The notes beneath the pieces were generated by a model. The model did no database searches, was not told the origin of the DNA, and worked only from the letters and a program-made list of their open reading frames with translations. The position numbers were made by a program, and so were the translations under genes. A DNA stretch of 64,000 nt from Pseudeuparius sepicola (lineage: Eukaryota > Arthropoda > Insecta > Coleoptera > Anthribidae): the NCBI GenBank assembly GCA_963920635.1, contig OY987298.1, forward strand, positions 62,758,949 to 62,822,948, written 5' to 3'. The first letter of the stretch is position 1, and each line of letters opens with the position of its first letter. Below, piece after piece: positions 11,203-21,877 of this stretch.

Positions 11203-12000
11203 ACTTTATACCTACCTACTTGTGTATTGTTATAGATAGTTGCAGTATTTGGCATTGCAGGAGCATGCCGCAGAGACGAGTTACAGAAATTACCATTAAG
11301 TATTAACGACATGGATTCTATGATAACTGTGAAAATTCCCGATAGCAAGACAAACAAACCTCGATCATTATTTGTAATAAGCGGTCAAATTAGAAGTTTT
11401 AATTTTGTTGAAATGTATCGCAAAAATGCATCCCTTCGTCCCCAGTCTACCAGTCACTCTAGATTCCTTTTAAGATATTATAACGGAAAATGCTTCGTTT
11501 AACCTGTTGGTATAAATACTTTTAGTAAAATTTCAATTTCTAAAAAAAACTGAAATAGCTGCTCAAATTCTGGAAGATGAACCAAGTTCCAGTACCGGAA
11601 ACTTCACAACAATTCGAAAAAGAGAAAAATTAAAAAAAAAATACTGGAAATGAAAATTGTCAGTTACCTCGACTGCGTCTCGAGCTGAAAACTTCATGCC
11701 TCGTGCAACAAATATGCACTTTTTGCACTAGTTACACAAATAACTATTTTTCTAAGTATAATAGAATTGTTTTTTTTCGCATAGCAAAAAGAACCTTTTT
11801 CAGGGTATATTAGGTGTCTCAAGTAAAGTCCCAATATATCCTTAGTTTTTGAAATAACAAGACCAGCTTAAAACCAGGATGATGCAGTTTTCTCTGGAGA
11901 ATTCGAATATAGCTTCAGAATTTGTATACAGGGTGTTCTCGAAAAGTGAAGGACAAAAATACAGGGTGTCTATTTAAGAACGGTCACTCGAGAAAATCTT
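11203..12000. other. Unassigned spacer with CAGGGTG motifs
   Basis: No gene recognised. TACAGGGTG occurs at ~11927 and ~11960; this motif heads several Tc1/mariner-like foldbacks in the window, so these are probably left ends of decayed copies. Confidence 0.35.
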
Positions 12001-13195
12001 GACAAATATGCATTTTTCTGAGAACTTTTTTTTAAAAAAAAATCTCTTTTTTGATGAGCTAACTTTGCGTAAAAACACACTTGAGACCCATGGCCTACTT
12101 TCCGAGATATTTTTCAAAATCCCGAAAATCGCCGATATTTCTTCGGGATGTAACTTTTTTGTTTCAAGAGTTACCGAAAAAATTTCTTAATGAAATTTGT
12201 GTGCAAAACTGATTCCTTTAAACCTAGTTTATCAAAATTTGGAAAAATACCATGGTTTGTTGTGTGCTCTCTTAACACTTAATTTTTTTTATTTATAGCT
12301 GTCATGCATAGGACTAGAAAATTTTAAAAATGTGAAAAATGTGCAAGATACCGATACCTCGCAAGAAATTTCCAAGATTTCCAATGTAGTGTGTTGGGAA
12401 AAAATACCTAAAACATGAAGGTACAAGATTCGAGGCCACGGGTCGCTACAATAAAATGGGCACATTTTTCGGTGGGTAATAAGAGAGCACCCATCAATGA
12501 CGTCAAAACCTATAGACGTGGTGCCCCATTGTTAAAATGCCCTTTATTTTGACTCCAAGATTAAATATATCCATACTACTCTAAAAACATGCTACAAACA
12601 AAGGTAGAAAGTCAACCATCAACCAACTATACACCCGGTGATTCCCGGTTATAGTTCCTCCAGAATCACACTTAGATATCGCATGTTTTTTCTTGTTTGG
12701 GGGCGCCGGAAGCATCGGAACCTCATCTCAAGATTCGGGGGATGGTCTAACGACGCCAGCCTCCGAGCCCAGGGTCGAAATAAGTTCGCTACGGCTCGAC
12801 AAAAAGGGGCAATTTCTGACAATCTCGCGACATTTTCGAAATAATTTAATGGAGCGCTTAGATTGTGATTAGTTCTGGGCGTCAAGCGTTTATCAAAACA
12901 AACCTGTCTATAGGTTCTGACGTCATTGGCACCCATTAAACCGTGGCATTATTTTAAATTCTGATAAAGTATGCTTAAAGCAATTAGTTTTGCCTACAAA
13001 TGACATTGGGGAAATTTTTTCGGTAACTCTTGAAACAAAAGATTTACAAACCGAAGAAATTTCGGCAGTATTCAGATTTTTCAAAAATATCTCTGGAAGT
13101 AGGCCATGGATCTCAAATGTTACACAAAGTTATCCTATCAAAAAAGCAACCATTTATTTCAAATAAAGTTCTCAGAAAAATAAATAGTAAGATTT
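12001..13195. mobile_element. Foldback element, ~190-bp arms, decayed ends
   Basis: 12001-12195 (ATGCATTTTTCTGAGAAC ... TTTCAAGAGTTACCGAAAAA) pairs imperfectly with 13012-13195. The interior has a second inverted pair (ATGACGTCAAAACCTATAGA near 12498 against TCTATAGGTTCTGACGTCAT near 12907), plus ~300 bp of unrecognised sequence. The left end probably extends to TACAGGGTGTC at ~11960; no matching right terminus is seen. Confidence 0.65.
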
Positions 13196-14690
13196 ATTGG
13201 GGGATTTGTTGGACGAAAATTATTGTTAGGTATTTGGAAAACAGGCTTTAATAAATGGAGTTTTGTGTATAGGCGCTTGTAAGCCTGCCGTGGTTTCAGC
13301 ACGGCCACAACTGGGCACTCCTCAAGTTGGTGTCGCTACTAGGTCTGTACTTGTTTCGGTATGTCTAATATCTGCTCCTGATTTAGAGTGTCGCTCGCGC
13401 ACTAAAAGAGGTAATAATGGACTGGCGCGAGTGGTGATTCATATGGACGGCGCGGCGAGCAGATGCTTTTTGTTTGTGTTTTTAGGGGACAAAAAAATAG
13501 TGACTAGTCGCACAAGAAGGCGTTACTACATGTTGGTTTACGAGAACGTGGATGAAATATAATAAAATAATATAATAATAAAAGTTTATATGAGTTGATA
13601 GTTCTACTCTACTTTCACTATCCACGTGCATATTTTATATTTTCTTTACAATCCACGGAATGTTTAAGGTTTAAGTAAACGCAACATAAAATATATTGCT
13701 CTGGTTTGGAAATATCGAAATAATATTCCTCGCCAGAGATTTTCACATGAAATTAGAAATAACTGAATAAAATTTCTCATTAGTCTAAAATGAGGGGATA
13801 TTTGCTTCATAAAATTTCGAGTTTTCCAGTTTTCCATTGAACATCAGACAGACGAAACTATAGCATTGCGCGTTTGAACGCTTTAAAACAAGCAGAGATG
13901 TTATTTCTTTCTGGATATTTCAAGGAAATCATACTGAAATCTAAACCCTAAATCCGATCCTGCTCCGTCCCCCCACTGTTTTATTGAAAATAAACGAAAT
14001 TAGTCTGATTGAAAGGAAATGAGGGAAATGCGTTTAAATAAATCATTTCACTCCCGATTTCCATATTCGTGTCAAAAAACTGGCCGGCTCTAAGAGGGTA
14101 TAGCACTGCTAATGGTGTTTCAATGTTAGGGGTTCATCCGGACCATTAATATGCATATAGGAATTTTAGGATGGTCATAGTCTCCCTTCGCAAACAAATA
14201 AATTTATATATGGACCGGCTGCAGACCTTGCATACATAAATTTGCTGGATGCGATTTTTATTTAAATGTGTTAAACAATAAACAACTAAGTAGTATAGAT
14301 TTCGGATTTTTATCCAGATTATGAAGAAGAATTAAGGTATAGGTAAGGTACCAAATACCAAATTTGTTATATGCCAACAATCACAAATTTGTTTTGACAA
14401 TATCAGCGCAAGAACTTGCACCTCGAAATGCGATAAAATTATATCTCCAGCGTGTGTCCCGCCAATCACAGTTCTACAAATCATAAAATTCCAGAATATT
14501 GTTACACGAATTTGAATAAAACTGAATAAAGGGACCTCTGGAACTTCAGGGTAATGCCAAAGACATGTATATGTATGTGTCAAAAATAAGCGAGTCTCCA
14601 TTTCAACTTACAAAAAACAGACAGTATATTTTAAGCATAAACTTGGTTCTAATACAATCTCTTTGCTATGTAGATTAACGCAAAAGCAAA
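13196..14690. other. Unassigned spacer
   Basis: No supported gene. 13263-13562 is an unremarkable 99-codon open frame. 14060-14260 (ATGGACCGGCTGCAGACCTT and neighbours) has the less repetitive look of conserved non-coding DNA, but that is only an impression. Confidence 0.35.
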
Positions 14691-15364
14691 TAAAAGGCAC
14701 AATATTCATGTCTTTAGAAGATATTTCGTTAAACCGTTTGCATTGAAATCGGCAAAATGTGCCTCAATTCACCTTTGACCCAGATAAATAATTGTTCGTT
14801 CAAAATTAAGAAAAAACGCCTAATGGATATTGAGTAATACATCACTGGTTTTCCTGAAATATGGATTTCAACATTTTGTCGAGTTTAATCCGTTCCATTT
14901 TGAAAGCGAAAGGAATTTTTTGTAACTTTAAATGGTACAATTATTTTGTAAAATTTGAAAACGGCAGTTAAAAATTTTATTTTTCGAATTTTGGGGCACA
15001 TTTTGCCGATTTCAACGCAAACGGTTGATTTTATCGTTATGAAACAAGAGTACCCTTTTATTGCAAAATAAAAAGATGCACTAAAACGAAGAACCTGCGA
15101 GATAACCTCAAAAAAGTTATGAGTATAAAACTCATTGTGCTACTCTTCTTCTCCGCCTCTGGTCGATGGGAATAAATTGTTTTTTACACAAAATTGTTGC
15201 ACTTCAGTTACTAAAGAACTGTACCAAGTTTCATTTAAATTGCATAACCCTGTAACTTTCTTATCATGCATTTTCGGACTCATGTTTATAGGAACTTTTT
15301 GTCCAAAATGATATTTTATACCTGTCACAATACGTTGGCACCATAATTTAGAAACACCCTGTAT
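14691..15364. repeat. Decayed single arm of the 1.17-kb CAGGGTG family
   Basis: 14725-15125 contains strings shared with the element at 27463-28631 (AACCGTTTGC with TTGAAAT nearby, GAAACAAGAGTACC, AAGATGCACTAAAA, AACCTCAAAAAAGTTA). The segment ends at 15355-15364 with CACCCTGTAT, the expected right terminus. The left terminus is lost. Confidence 0.6.
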
Positions 15365-15522
15365 AAAAATAAAAATGCTAAAATTGGCTAAACATTTTGT
15401 TGTAGGTGATTTTATCAGTAAGTTGATATATTTATTTTGTAGATGTCAGATATGGCTAATCAACTCGAAAAACGATAAAAACAGATCTATTTGTTAGGTT
15501 AGAAACAAATATGAGTAGGTTT

Positions 15523-15856
15523 GCGAAATTTCGAAAGTCTAGGCCTGCTTTGATTTCTTGGTATTTTCCCACTTTTTTTTAGAAGAGTAGGTTTTACGGC
15601 AAAATGTTATTAAGAAAACTTTCAAAAAATTTCCAAAGCGTTTTAATTTTTTAGGAGAAATAATCAAAGTCGACCAAGGCTTTTGAAAATTTCCACACCT
15701 ATATAACCTATAACCTATACAGCGTTTTTATTGTGAACAAGTTTTCATAATAACGTTTTGCTGTAAAACCTACAAAAAAAGCATTTTTCTAAAAAAAGGG
15801 GAAAAGTACAAGAAACCAAAGTAGGCCTAGACTTTCGAAATTTCGCAAACCTACTC
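15523..15856. mobile_element. Foldback MITE
   Basis: GAGTAGGTTTGCGAAATTTC at 15523 is matched by GAAATTTCGCAAACCTACTC ending at 15856, and the inner arms continue (GTTTTACGGCAAAATGTTAT against ATAACGTTTTGCTGTAAAAC). It shares inner strings with the foldback at 63481-63949 (AATAACATTTTGTCGTAAAA, GTAGGCCTA), so the two are related. Confidence 0.7.
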
Positions 15857-16825
15857 AGTTTTTCATTCTGAACAAGTTTCTTTAATAACATTTTGTCGTA
15901 AAACCTACAAAAAAGGCACTTTATTGATCTGGAAAATTAGTTTCTTCATAATTTCCAAGGCATACGTGATTTTTTGAAATTACAGTTATGTCACAAATTA
16001 GTTTCAAACCAAGCAGGGCTGATCGATAGAAGCTCAAATTCATCTCGAATTTTTTTGTTATTTACACAAGTCAATCAGGGGACACACTGTAGATACGATA
16101 AATTACCTTAAATAAAATTACACATTGTAAATGTATCGGCATTTACACGTACGCCATTTAATAACATTGCATCGACTTATTTGCGTCTTTATCATTTATA
16201 AGGTAAGTAGGTATACTAACAGTTGAAATTCGTAAAATATTTTCCCATACGATCGTGCTATCCGGACATTACCGCCGCGCCGTCAATTGTTTCATGTGCT
16301 TCGTTTTGAGAAGTTACATTAATTCCTAGCAAATGGAAGTGAGTACAAATGTATTTTTTTATTTTGTTTAAGCACAGATAAAGTTAATTTCTTTTAAGTT
16401 ATATTTTGCCTGAGGACTTTACAACGGATTTCCCCTATTACTCGTGGGTTTTTGTTATAGATACGACTAACGAATACCATTATTATAATAACTATTATTG
16501 GTTCATATTATATTATTTGTTTGCTTGTACGGGGCCGATGCGTCCCTGCAGGCGGGCGAGAGTACCGCTGGCTTATACGTGGATGATTTTCGGGGATCGG
16601 CCGGCGGCTTTTCAGCCGGCCATTCATCTCCAGTTTTCAGCTATTAGCCGCTATCGCTTAGCCCGGCCGCGTAATGGACCGTGCCTTGACTGATGCCCTG
16701 CAGCCCGCGTCGCCCGCCCCCCCCCCCCTTCCTCCCCTCCTGCTTCCGCCTGCCGCCACCCTCTCCCCCCACCCGCATCCCGGACTTCTTTCCGATGGTG
16801 GAGAGATTCTCCGTTCGTGCACCTG
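15857..16825. other. Unassigned spacer with GC-rich island
   Basis: No gene recognised. 16530-16830 is GC-rich with polypyrimidine C-runs that create proline-rich frames in several phases; I treat these as composition artefacts. 16240-16330 looks like unique, possibly conserved non-coding DNA. Confidence 0.35.
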
Positions 16826-17216
16826 GGTCCAAGGCAAATGCGATTATACCTACACCCTGTCGGCGTTGGTTTATTTTCTGAATGTGTCATAAATTTAAAC
16901 GGAGGCGGAGGTCTAAATAACAAGAATTTAGCAATGTAAAAGTTATATAAATTCATTGATATAATGCTTAATAATACCGCAACATAATTTATAAGCTGCA
17001 TAATTTAGAACAGTGTGAAACACACAAACTTTAAGAAGTAGGTAGGTACGTGTTTGTATCCAACAGATTCGCGGTTAGTGATAATTTGCACAAGTGCAAT
17101 TACCGGTAATTGCACTAGTGCAAATTATCGCTAGCAGAGGCATATCATTGGTTGGATTTTTATGGAAGGAGCTACCTTATTGGATGCAAGCAGTATGAGG
17201 GAAATAATCGATATAA
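16826..17216. repeat. Single arm of the 26233-29075 foldback family
   Basis: From CCAAGGCAAATGCGATTATA to GGATGCAAGCAGTATGAGGG this matches the right arm of the foldback at 26233-29075. Here GATTATACCTACACCCTGTC is uninterrupted, preserving the empty site of the insertion at 27463-28631. It contains a 50-bp near-perfect palindrome at 17080-17129 (GATAATTTGCACAAGTGCAA... and its complement). Confidence 0.8.
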
Positions 17217-17484
17217 TATTTGCAGAACGATTGGCCAGTCATAAGGGGGTGGCAGATCACCCCCAAGATGTCGTGAGAGCAATGAACTTTTTATTATTTA
17301 GTTAAGCTTAATTTTTTAATATGTTATGACAACTATTTCAAGTGTAAATGCCAATTTGCAGAACAAAATGGCGGTATTAACACTCTGGCAGAACGATTCG
17401 AATGTTCCGTTCGCGCGGCATCATTGCGTACCATCAGTCGCAAAATAACTTTGCAATTATAAGGGGTACGAAAAAGTGGTTTAA

Positions 17485-18639
17485 CACTTTGACTACTGGT
17501 CATACTATTTATTTTTTTTCCCTGAAACTAAAACATATTTATATTAAATATCAATTATTTATTGATAAGGTTTGTCACAAATGCAAACTTAAAACATTTT
17601 TTAACGAAAAACTACCCTAAAGTGTGTGTCATAAAATTGTACACACAGTTTCTGGTGAATTTACGTCGGTAACATTATTACCTAAGACTGTGTGTACCAT
17701 AATTGGATACAATGTTTATTTTTTGTCTGACAATTATGGGTTTCAAAAAAATAACTTGTACAAAGAAATTTGTCATTGCATGCCTGGCAAGACAATTTGT
17801 CACATTTTCTGTACTTTATTGCATATCCTCGTTCGTTTTCCTAGCACTGTACCTAATTTTTATAACATTTTGCACATTTAAGTCTTTGTTCTGTATCGAT
17901 GAGTTTGTGACTGCTTTAAAGGCGTTGAGTTTCTTCTTTCTCAATTTGCATATTTCCCTCACTCAAAATTTTATTCGGGATTTCGTCTTGAAATTTTGTG
18001 ATAAATTATTTTTCCTGTTATGGCTTGTCAGTATTTGCGTTTATAATTGTTTGACTAAAAGCAAAGTTTACAGAATAAAATATATTCTGTAAAGTTTGCT
18101 AAAAGCTCCATACCCACTTTTCTATACCACGGAGAATTGTAAGATGTTTTCTGGTCTGAAACGCCTATAATAATATGAATGATTTTGCCTGGTTGTATTG
18201 CACTAGTGTAGAAGGTTTCCTCTCAAAACCCCTTTTTGTTGTATCTCAACCATTTCTGGAACAGATCCAGTTGTAACGAACAAAACGTCTCTTTTATCCT
18301 TCCATTTACCTATACTATTGCTTTTATTTTGGTATTGCTCTGTTTTACATACACAATAAACTCTAACCACGCCAAATAGAAGACCCATTAGAAGGCCATA
18401 GCAGTGCATCCAGAATCTAGTTCAGTAGTAGCGCCATCTTTTAAAAAAAGTTCAAACTGCTTCGCCAGAATTTTGCTAGAAACTAAACGAATTGATAGGT
18501 GCATTTAAATATGTGGATACTGTGTCTGCCTCGTGTACACAGCACGTAGAACCATGCTATTGCCTGTGGCTACATGCGGACACACAGTTTCTGCTAAACA
18601 TCAAGTGTGTACCAGCTTTGGTACACAGTAGTCAAAGTG
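17485..18639 (-). mobile_element. piggyBac-like deletion derivative, TTAA target
   Basis: Terminal CACTTTGACTACTG (17485) and CAGTAGTCAAAGTG (18639) are perfect 14-bp inverted repeats flanked by TTAA on both sides (17481-17484, 18640-18643). TTAA duplication is the hallmark of piggyBac elements. The 1155-bp interior holds only the carboxy-terminal part of a transposase on the minus strand. The other arm of the host foldback shows the uninterrupted site. Confidence 0.85.
17640..18409 (-). pseudogene. piggyBac-like transposase, C-terminal remnant
   Basis: On the minus strand 18409-18203 gives KWKDKRDVLFVTTGS, the conserved segment after the second catalytic region of piggyBac transposases (family WKDKR-V--LST). 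Further downstream WYRKVGMELLANF matches the helical region following the catalytic core. Near 17870-17760 there are cysteine pairs (CAKC, CDKLSCQAC, LC) like the C-terminal zinc-binding domain. Stops and frame changes separate these blocks, and the amino-terminal half with the first two Asp residues is missing. Plus-strand frames here (17624-18092) are shadows. Confidence 0.75.
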
Positions 18640-19563
18640 TTAAATATTTTTTTTAGGAAATTTAATTCTCTACATAATAGATCTCTTGACATTTTTTCGA
18701 ATTTCGCTTACTTTCTGAGATATAGTGAAGATAAAAAAATAATTTGCAAATATTTTTTACATTCAGGCGCGAATATCAATTTTTTTTTGTGGCACTCGTA
18801 GGTATATGATTTTTATAAGGACACTGATTTCAGAACAATATAATTAGTGTTGCTTGAGTACCCCAAATATGATATATGTATATTTTAATTGTAATATTAT
18901 AATAAGTGGAAAACTGATTGCCATGAAAACAGTTACAAAAAACGTTAAATCTCCCCGCTGGGTGGTGCACTATAGGTGGTGGTGAACCTGCCCAGTATTT
19001 CTGCTAAATGTCATTTTTGAACATTCTATTCATAAAGAAAATTCTTTTTTTTACAATATCTCAGAAACTAAGCGAGATATCAAAAAACATTTTTTATTGG
19101 AAATTAAATTTTCTACACAATTGGTTCTTACTCCTGTGCTCGTATTTTGTATAGTTTTGAAGACATTCGCGCCTGAATGTAAAAAATATTTGCAAATCAT
19201 TTTTTATCTTCACTATATCTCTGAAAGTAAGCTAAAATTCGGATCTATTATGTAGAGAATTAAATTTCCTACAAAAAAATCCAAACCCTTTTTTGTACCC
19301 CTTATAATTGCAAAGTTATTTTGCGACTGATCGTACGCAATGAAGGCGCGCGAACGGAACATTCGAATCGTTCTGCTAGAGTGTTAATACCGCCATTTTG
19401 TTCTGCAAATTGGCATTTACACTTGAAATAGTTGTCATAACAACATATTAAAAAAATAAGCTTAACTAAATAATAAAAAGTTCATTGCTCACACGACATC
19501 TTGGGGGTGATCTGCCAGCCCCTTATGACTGGCCAATCGTTCTGCAAATATTATATCGATAAT

Positions 19564-20012
19564 TGTCGGCCATCAGAGGTGCACTGGAAAACATTTCAGC
19601 CTTAACTAAATAATAAAAAGATGCATTTTTTTACCAGTAAGTGGCGTTCTGCCACCCCCTTATGACTGTAGTCAGGGTTAATCCTTGCGGATGACACTTG
19701 GTTATGGCCCCCTCAACATCCTTGCAAAAATATGCCTTAACTAAATCACCACTTGAACATGTACGCTGGCTCTTAGACTAGAGGTATACCTACACCTACT
19801 CAAAGTGCTTCAACTTTACTTGATGTTCCATCCCATTTTTACAAGCTTTTATTTATTATAATGATAGTTTGTTCGCGGAGACGATCCGTGTCTAGTTGTT
19901 GACAAGTGCGCATGCGCGCTACCGTTATTGGCGCTTGCGAAAAATCCGGGATTGTGGCAATTAATTCCCTGTTCCCGGTGGCACTAGGACGAGTACATTA
20001 TAGGTACCTATA
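19564..20012. other. Unassigned spacer
   Basis: No gene recognised. Begins with a degraded partial copy of the foldback end (to ~19680), then unique sequence including TGCGCATGCGCGC near 19908. Confidence 0.35.
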
Positions 20013-20300
20013 TTAGAGGTGTCATTTTAAATTGTGCTCCATTTGTTTACTGTCAAATTTATGGATGTTATTTTCAACATTATTTGTGAAGTAATAATTA
20101 TCCGATTTAAGAAAATTGAACGATATACTCTCCAACAAGGAATATAATTAGTGAAAATTCACTACAGACAGATATGGTGAACATTTCGCGTAAGCGATTC
20201 GTAGAATTCGTGGTATATTTGGTCGGAATGAGGCACTGTCGCGAAATTTGAGCGAATTGGCCAAGTTAGTGAGACTAAGTGAGACTAAGTCACCCTATTA

Positions 20301-21703
20301 TACAGGGTGAGTTTTTTTCGATGCCCACTATGGGGATCTCGGAAACTAGCAGAGCTAGAACAAAGGTTAAATGGGGAAAGAATTGCAGTTTTGAATGCTC
20401 AATCTAATACCCCTTTTGGATTTTTAAAAAAGTTCACAGCTCACTAGATATTTTGAAAAAAGTGATTTTTTGCTATTTCTTCGTATCTCTGTAGCTCCGT
20501 TATTTATGATTTATGCAGAAAAACTGTAGAGACAAAAATTGTAGATAATTTTGGGCTTAATAAGATAATCTGATCCAATTTTTTATGTTGTTTTTGATTT
20601 TTAAGATATGACATAAACTTGTGTTTTTTTTAAATATAAAGCATAGTTGGCTTTCCAAAGATATAATACTCGGCACAGTTATTACAAAAAATAAAAGAGC
20701 TATGGCTAATTTTCTGATTTTTTTCAAATTTTCACATAGTCAGCCATGGAATATTTTCATAATTACGTTCTATTTTATAATTAGACATACGTAAAACTTT
20801 CTAATATTTTGTTTTTAGCTGGTAACAAAATGTAGGAAAATAAAACAGAAATTAAAAAACTCAAATTCAAATTATTATTATTTTAAAAGGTCACCTTTTA
20901 AAATAAAAAAGGTTTTCAAGCAATCCACCATTATTATTTATGCAAATATTGCATCTTTTTAAAGCTGAATTTGTCGCCTTTCTTAGAGAGCGCCTGGCAA
21001 TACTGGCAATTGGTTCTAAAACAGCTGCTCTTAATTTAATAATTGTCTCATACTTTATTTTGTACTGTTCCCCACAAAAAGAAATCCAAAACAGACAAAT
21101 CGGGGGATCGGGACTGCCAGGAAATAGGTCTATTTCTCCCTATCCAACTATTTGGATAGAGCTGATCTAGGTAATTTCATACGGGCAAGTATTTATGTGG
21201 TGGAGCTCCATCATGATAATTTTTGTTTTATTTTGTTACATTTTGTCTTATACAATAGAACGTAATTATGAAAATATTCCATGGCTGACTATGTAAAAAT
21301 TAAAAAAAATCAGAAAATTAGCCATAGCTATTTTATTGTTTATAATAACTATGCCGAGTATTATATCTTTGGAAAGCTAAAAAAATGGCCGATTTTATAA
21401 GGCCACAGCCAACTATGATTTAGTCATATCTCAAAAATCACAAACAACGCCCAAAATTATCTACAATTTTTGTCTCTACAGTTTTTCTGTATAATCAGAA
21501 ATAAGGGAGCTACAGAGATCTGAAGAAATAGGAAAAAATCACTTTTTTCAAAATATCTACTGAGGCGTGAACTTTTTTAAAAATCCAAAATGGGCATTAG
21601 ATTGAGCATTCAAAACTGCAATTCTTTCCCCCATTTAACCTTTGTTCTAGCTCTGCTAGTTTCCGAGATCCCCGTAGTGAGCATCGAAAAAACTCACCCT
21701 GTA
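20301..21703 (-). mobile_element. Mariner/IS630-type element with ~500-bp TIRs
   Basis: TACAGGGTGAGTTTTTTTCG at 20301 pairs with CGAAAAAACTCACCCTGTA ending at 21703. Complementarity continues inward to ~20830 and ~21235, so each TIR is ~0.5 kb. TA flanks both ends (20299-20300, 21704-21705), as expected for Tc1/mariner targets. The ~400-bp centre encodes a minus-strand transposase remnant, tying the CAGGGTG foldbacks of this window to the IS630/Tc1/mariner superfamily. Confidence 0.85.
20895..21212 (-). pseudogene. Mariner/IS630-like transposase, C-terminal remnant
   Basis: In the minus strand HDGAPPHKYLPV (21215-21180) carries the second catalytic Asp motif DGAPPH. After a stop and frame change, WIGRNRPISW and SRSPDLSVLDFFLWG (21145-21060) match the classic third-acidic-residue block, followed by NNGGLLENLF near the C-terminus. 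The amino-terminal DNA-binding domain and first Asp are missing, and several stops intervene. It lies exactly between the long TIRs of 20301-21703, so it is that element's own decayed gene. Confidence 0.8.
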
Positions 21704-21877
21704 TATAGTAAATTTTACCTCCTATTTCTATTCTTTGTTGGAGCGTATATCGTTCCACTTTCTTAAATCGAATAGTTATTACTTCACACTTATCCAGAAG
21801 TTTGATAATAAGAAAATGGCTTGAAATTTAAAATGTCACCTCTTAATGGAAAACCCTATAGAGTGTGTCCCGTTTCT

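Larger units (their letters stand above)
17204..19563. mobile_element. Foldback element interrupted by piggyBac
   Basis: The left arm 17204-17480 continues at 18644-18810, and the right arm runs 19080-19563. AATAATCGATATAATATTTG pairs with CAAATATTATATCGATAATT at the extremes. Inside, CATTCAGGCGCGAATATC (left) pairs with GACATTCGCGCCTGAATG (right). Removing 17485-18639 plus one TTAA makes the left arm collinear with the right. A partial direct repeat of the right end follows at 19600-19680 (CCTTATGACTG). Confidence 0.8.
20013..21846. mobile_element. Outer foldback (TTAGAGGTG...CACCTCTTAA)
   Basis: TTAGAGGTGTCATTTTAAAT at 20013 pairs with ATTTAAAATGTCACCTCTTAA ending at 21846. The arms of ~130-150 bp (AAGTAATAATTATCCGATTT against AAATCGAATAGTTATTACTT) flank and predate the mariner-type element at 20301-21703. 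Confidence 0.75.

Noticed and set aside
16651..17001. Overlapping Pro/Gly-rich frames
   Set aside because: Created by C-runs; no frame is supported by domain or codon pattern.
17624..18092. Plus-strand hydrophobic frames (Phe/Cys-rich, membrane-like)
   Set aside because: Antisense of the piggyBac C-terminal domain.
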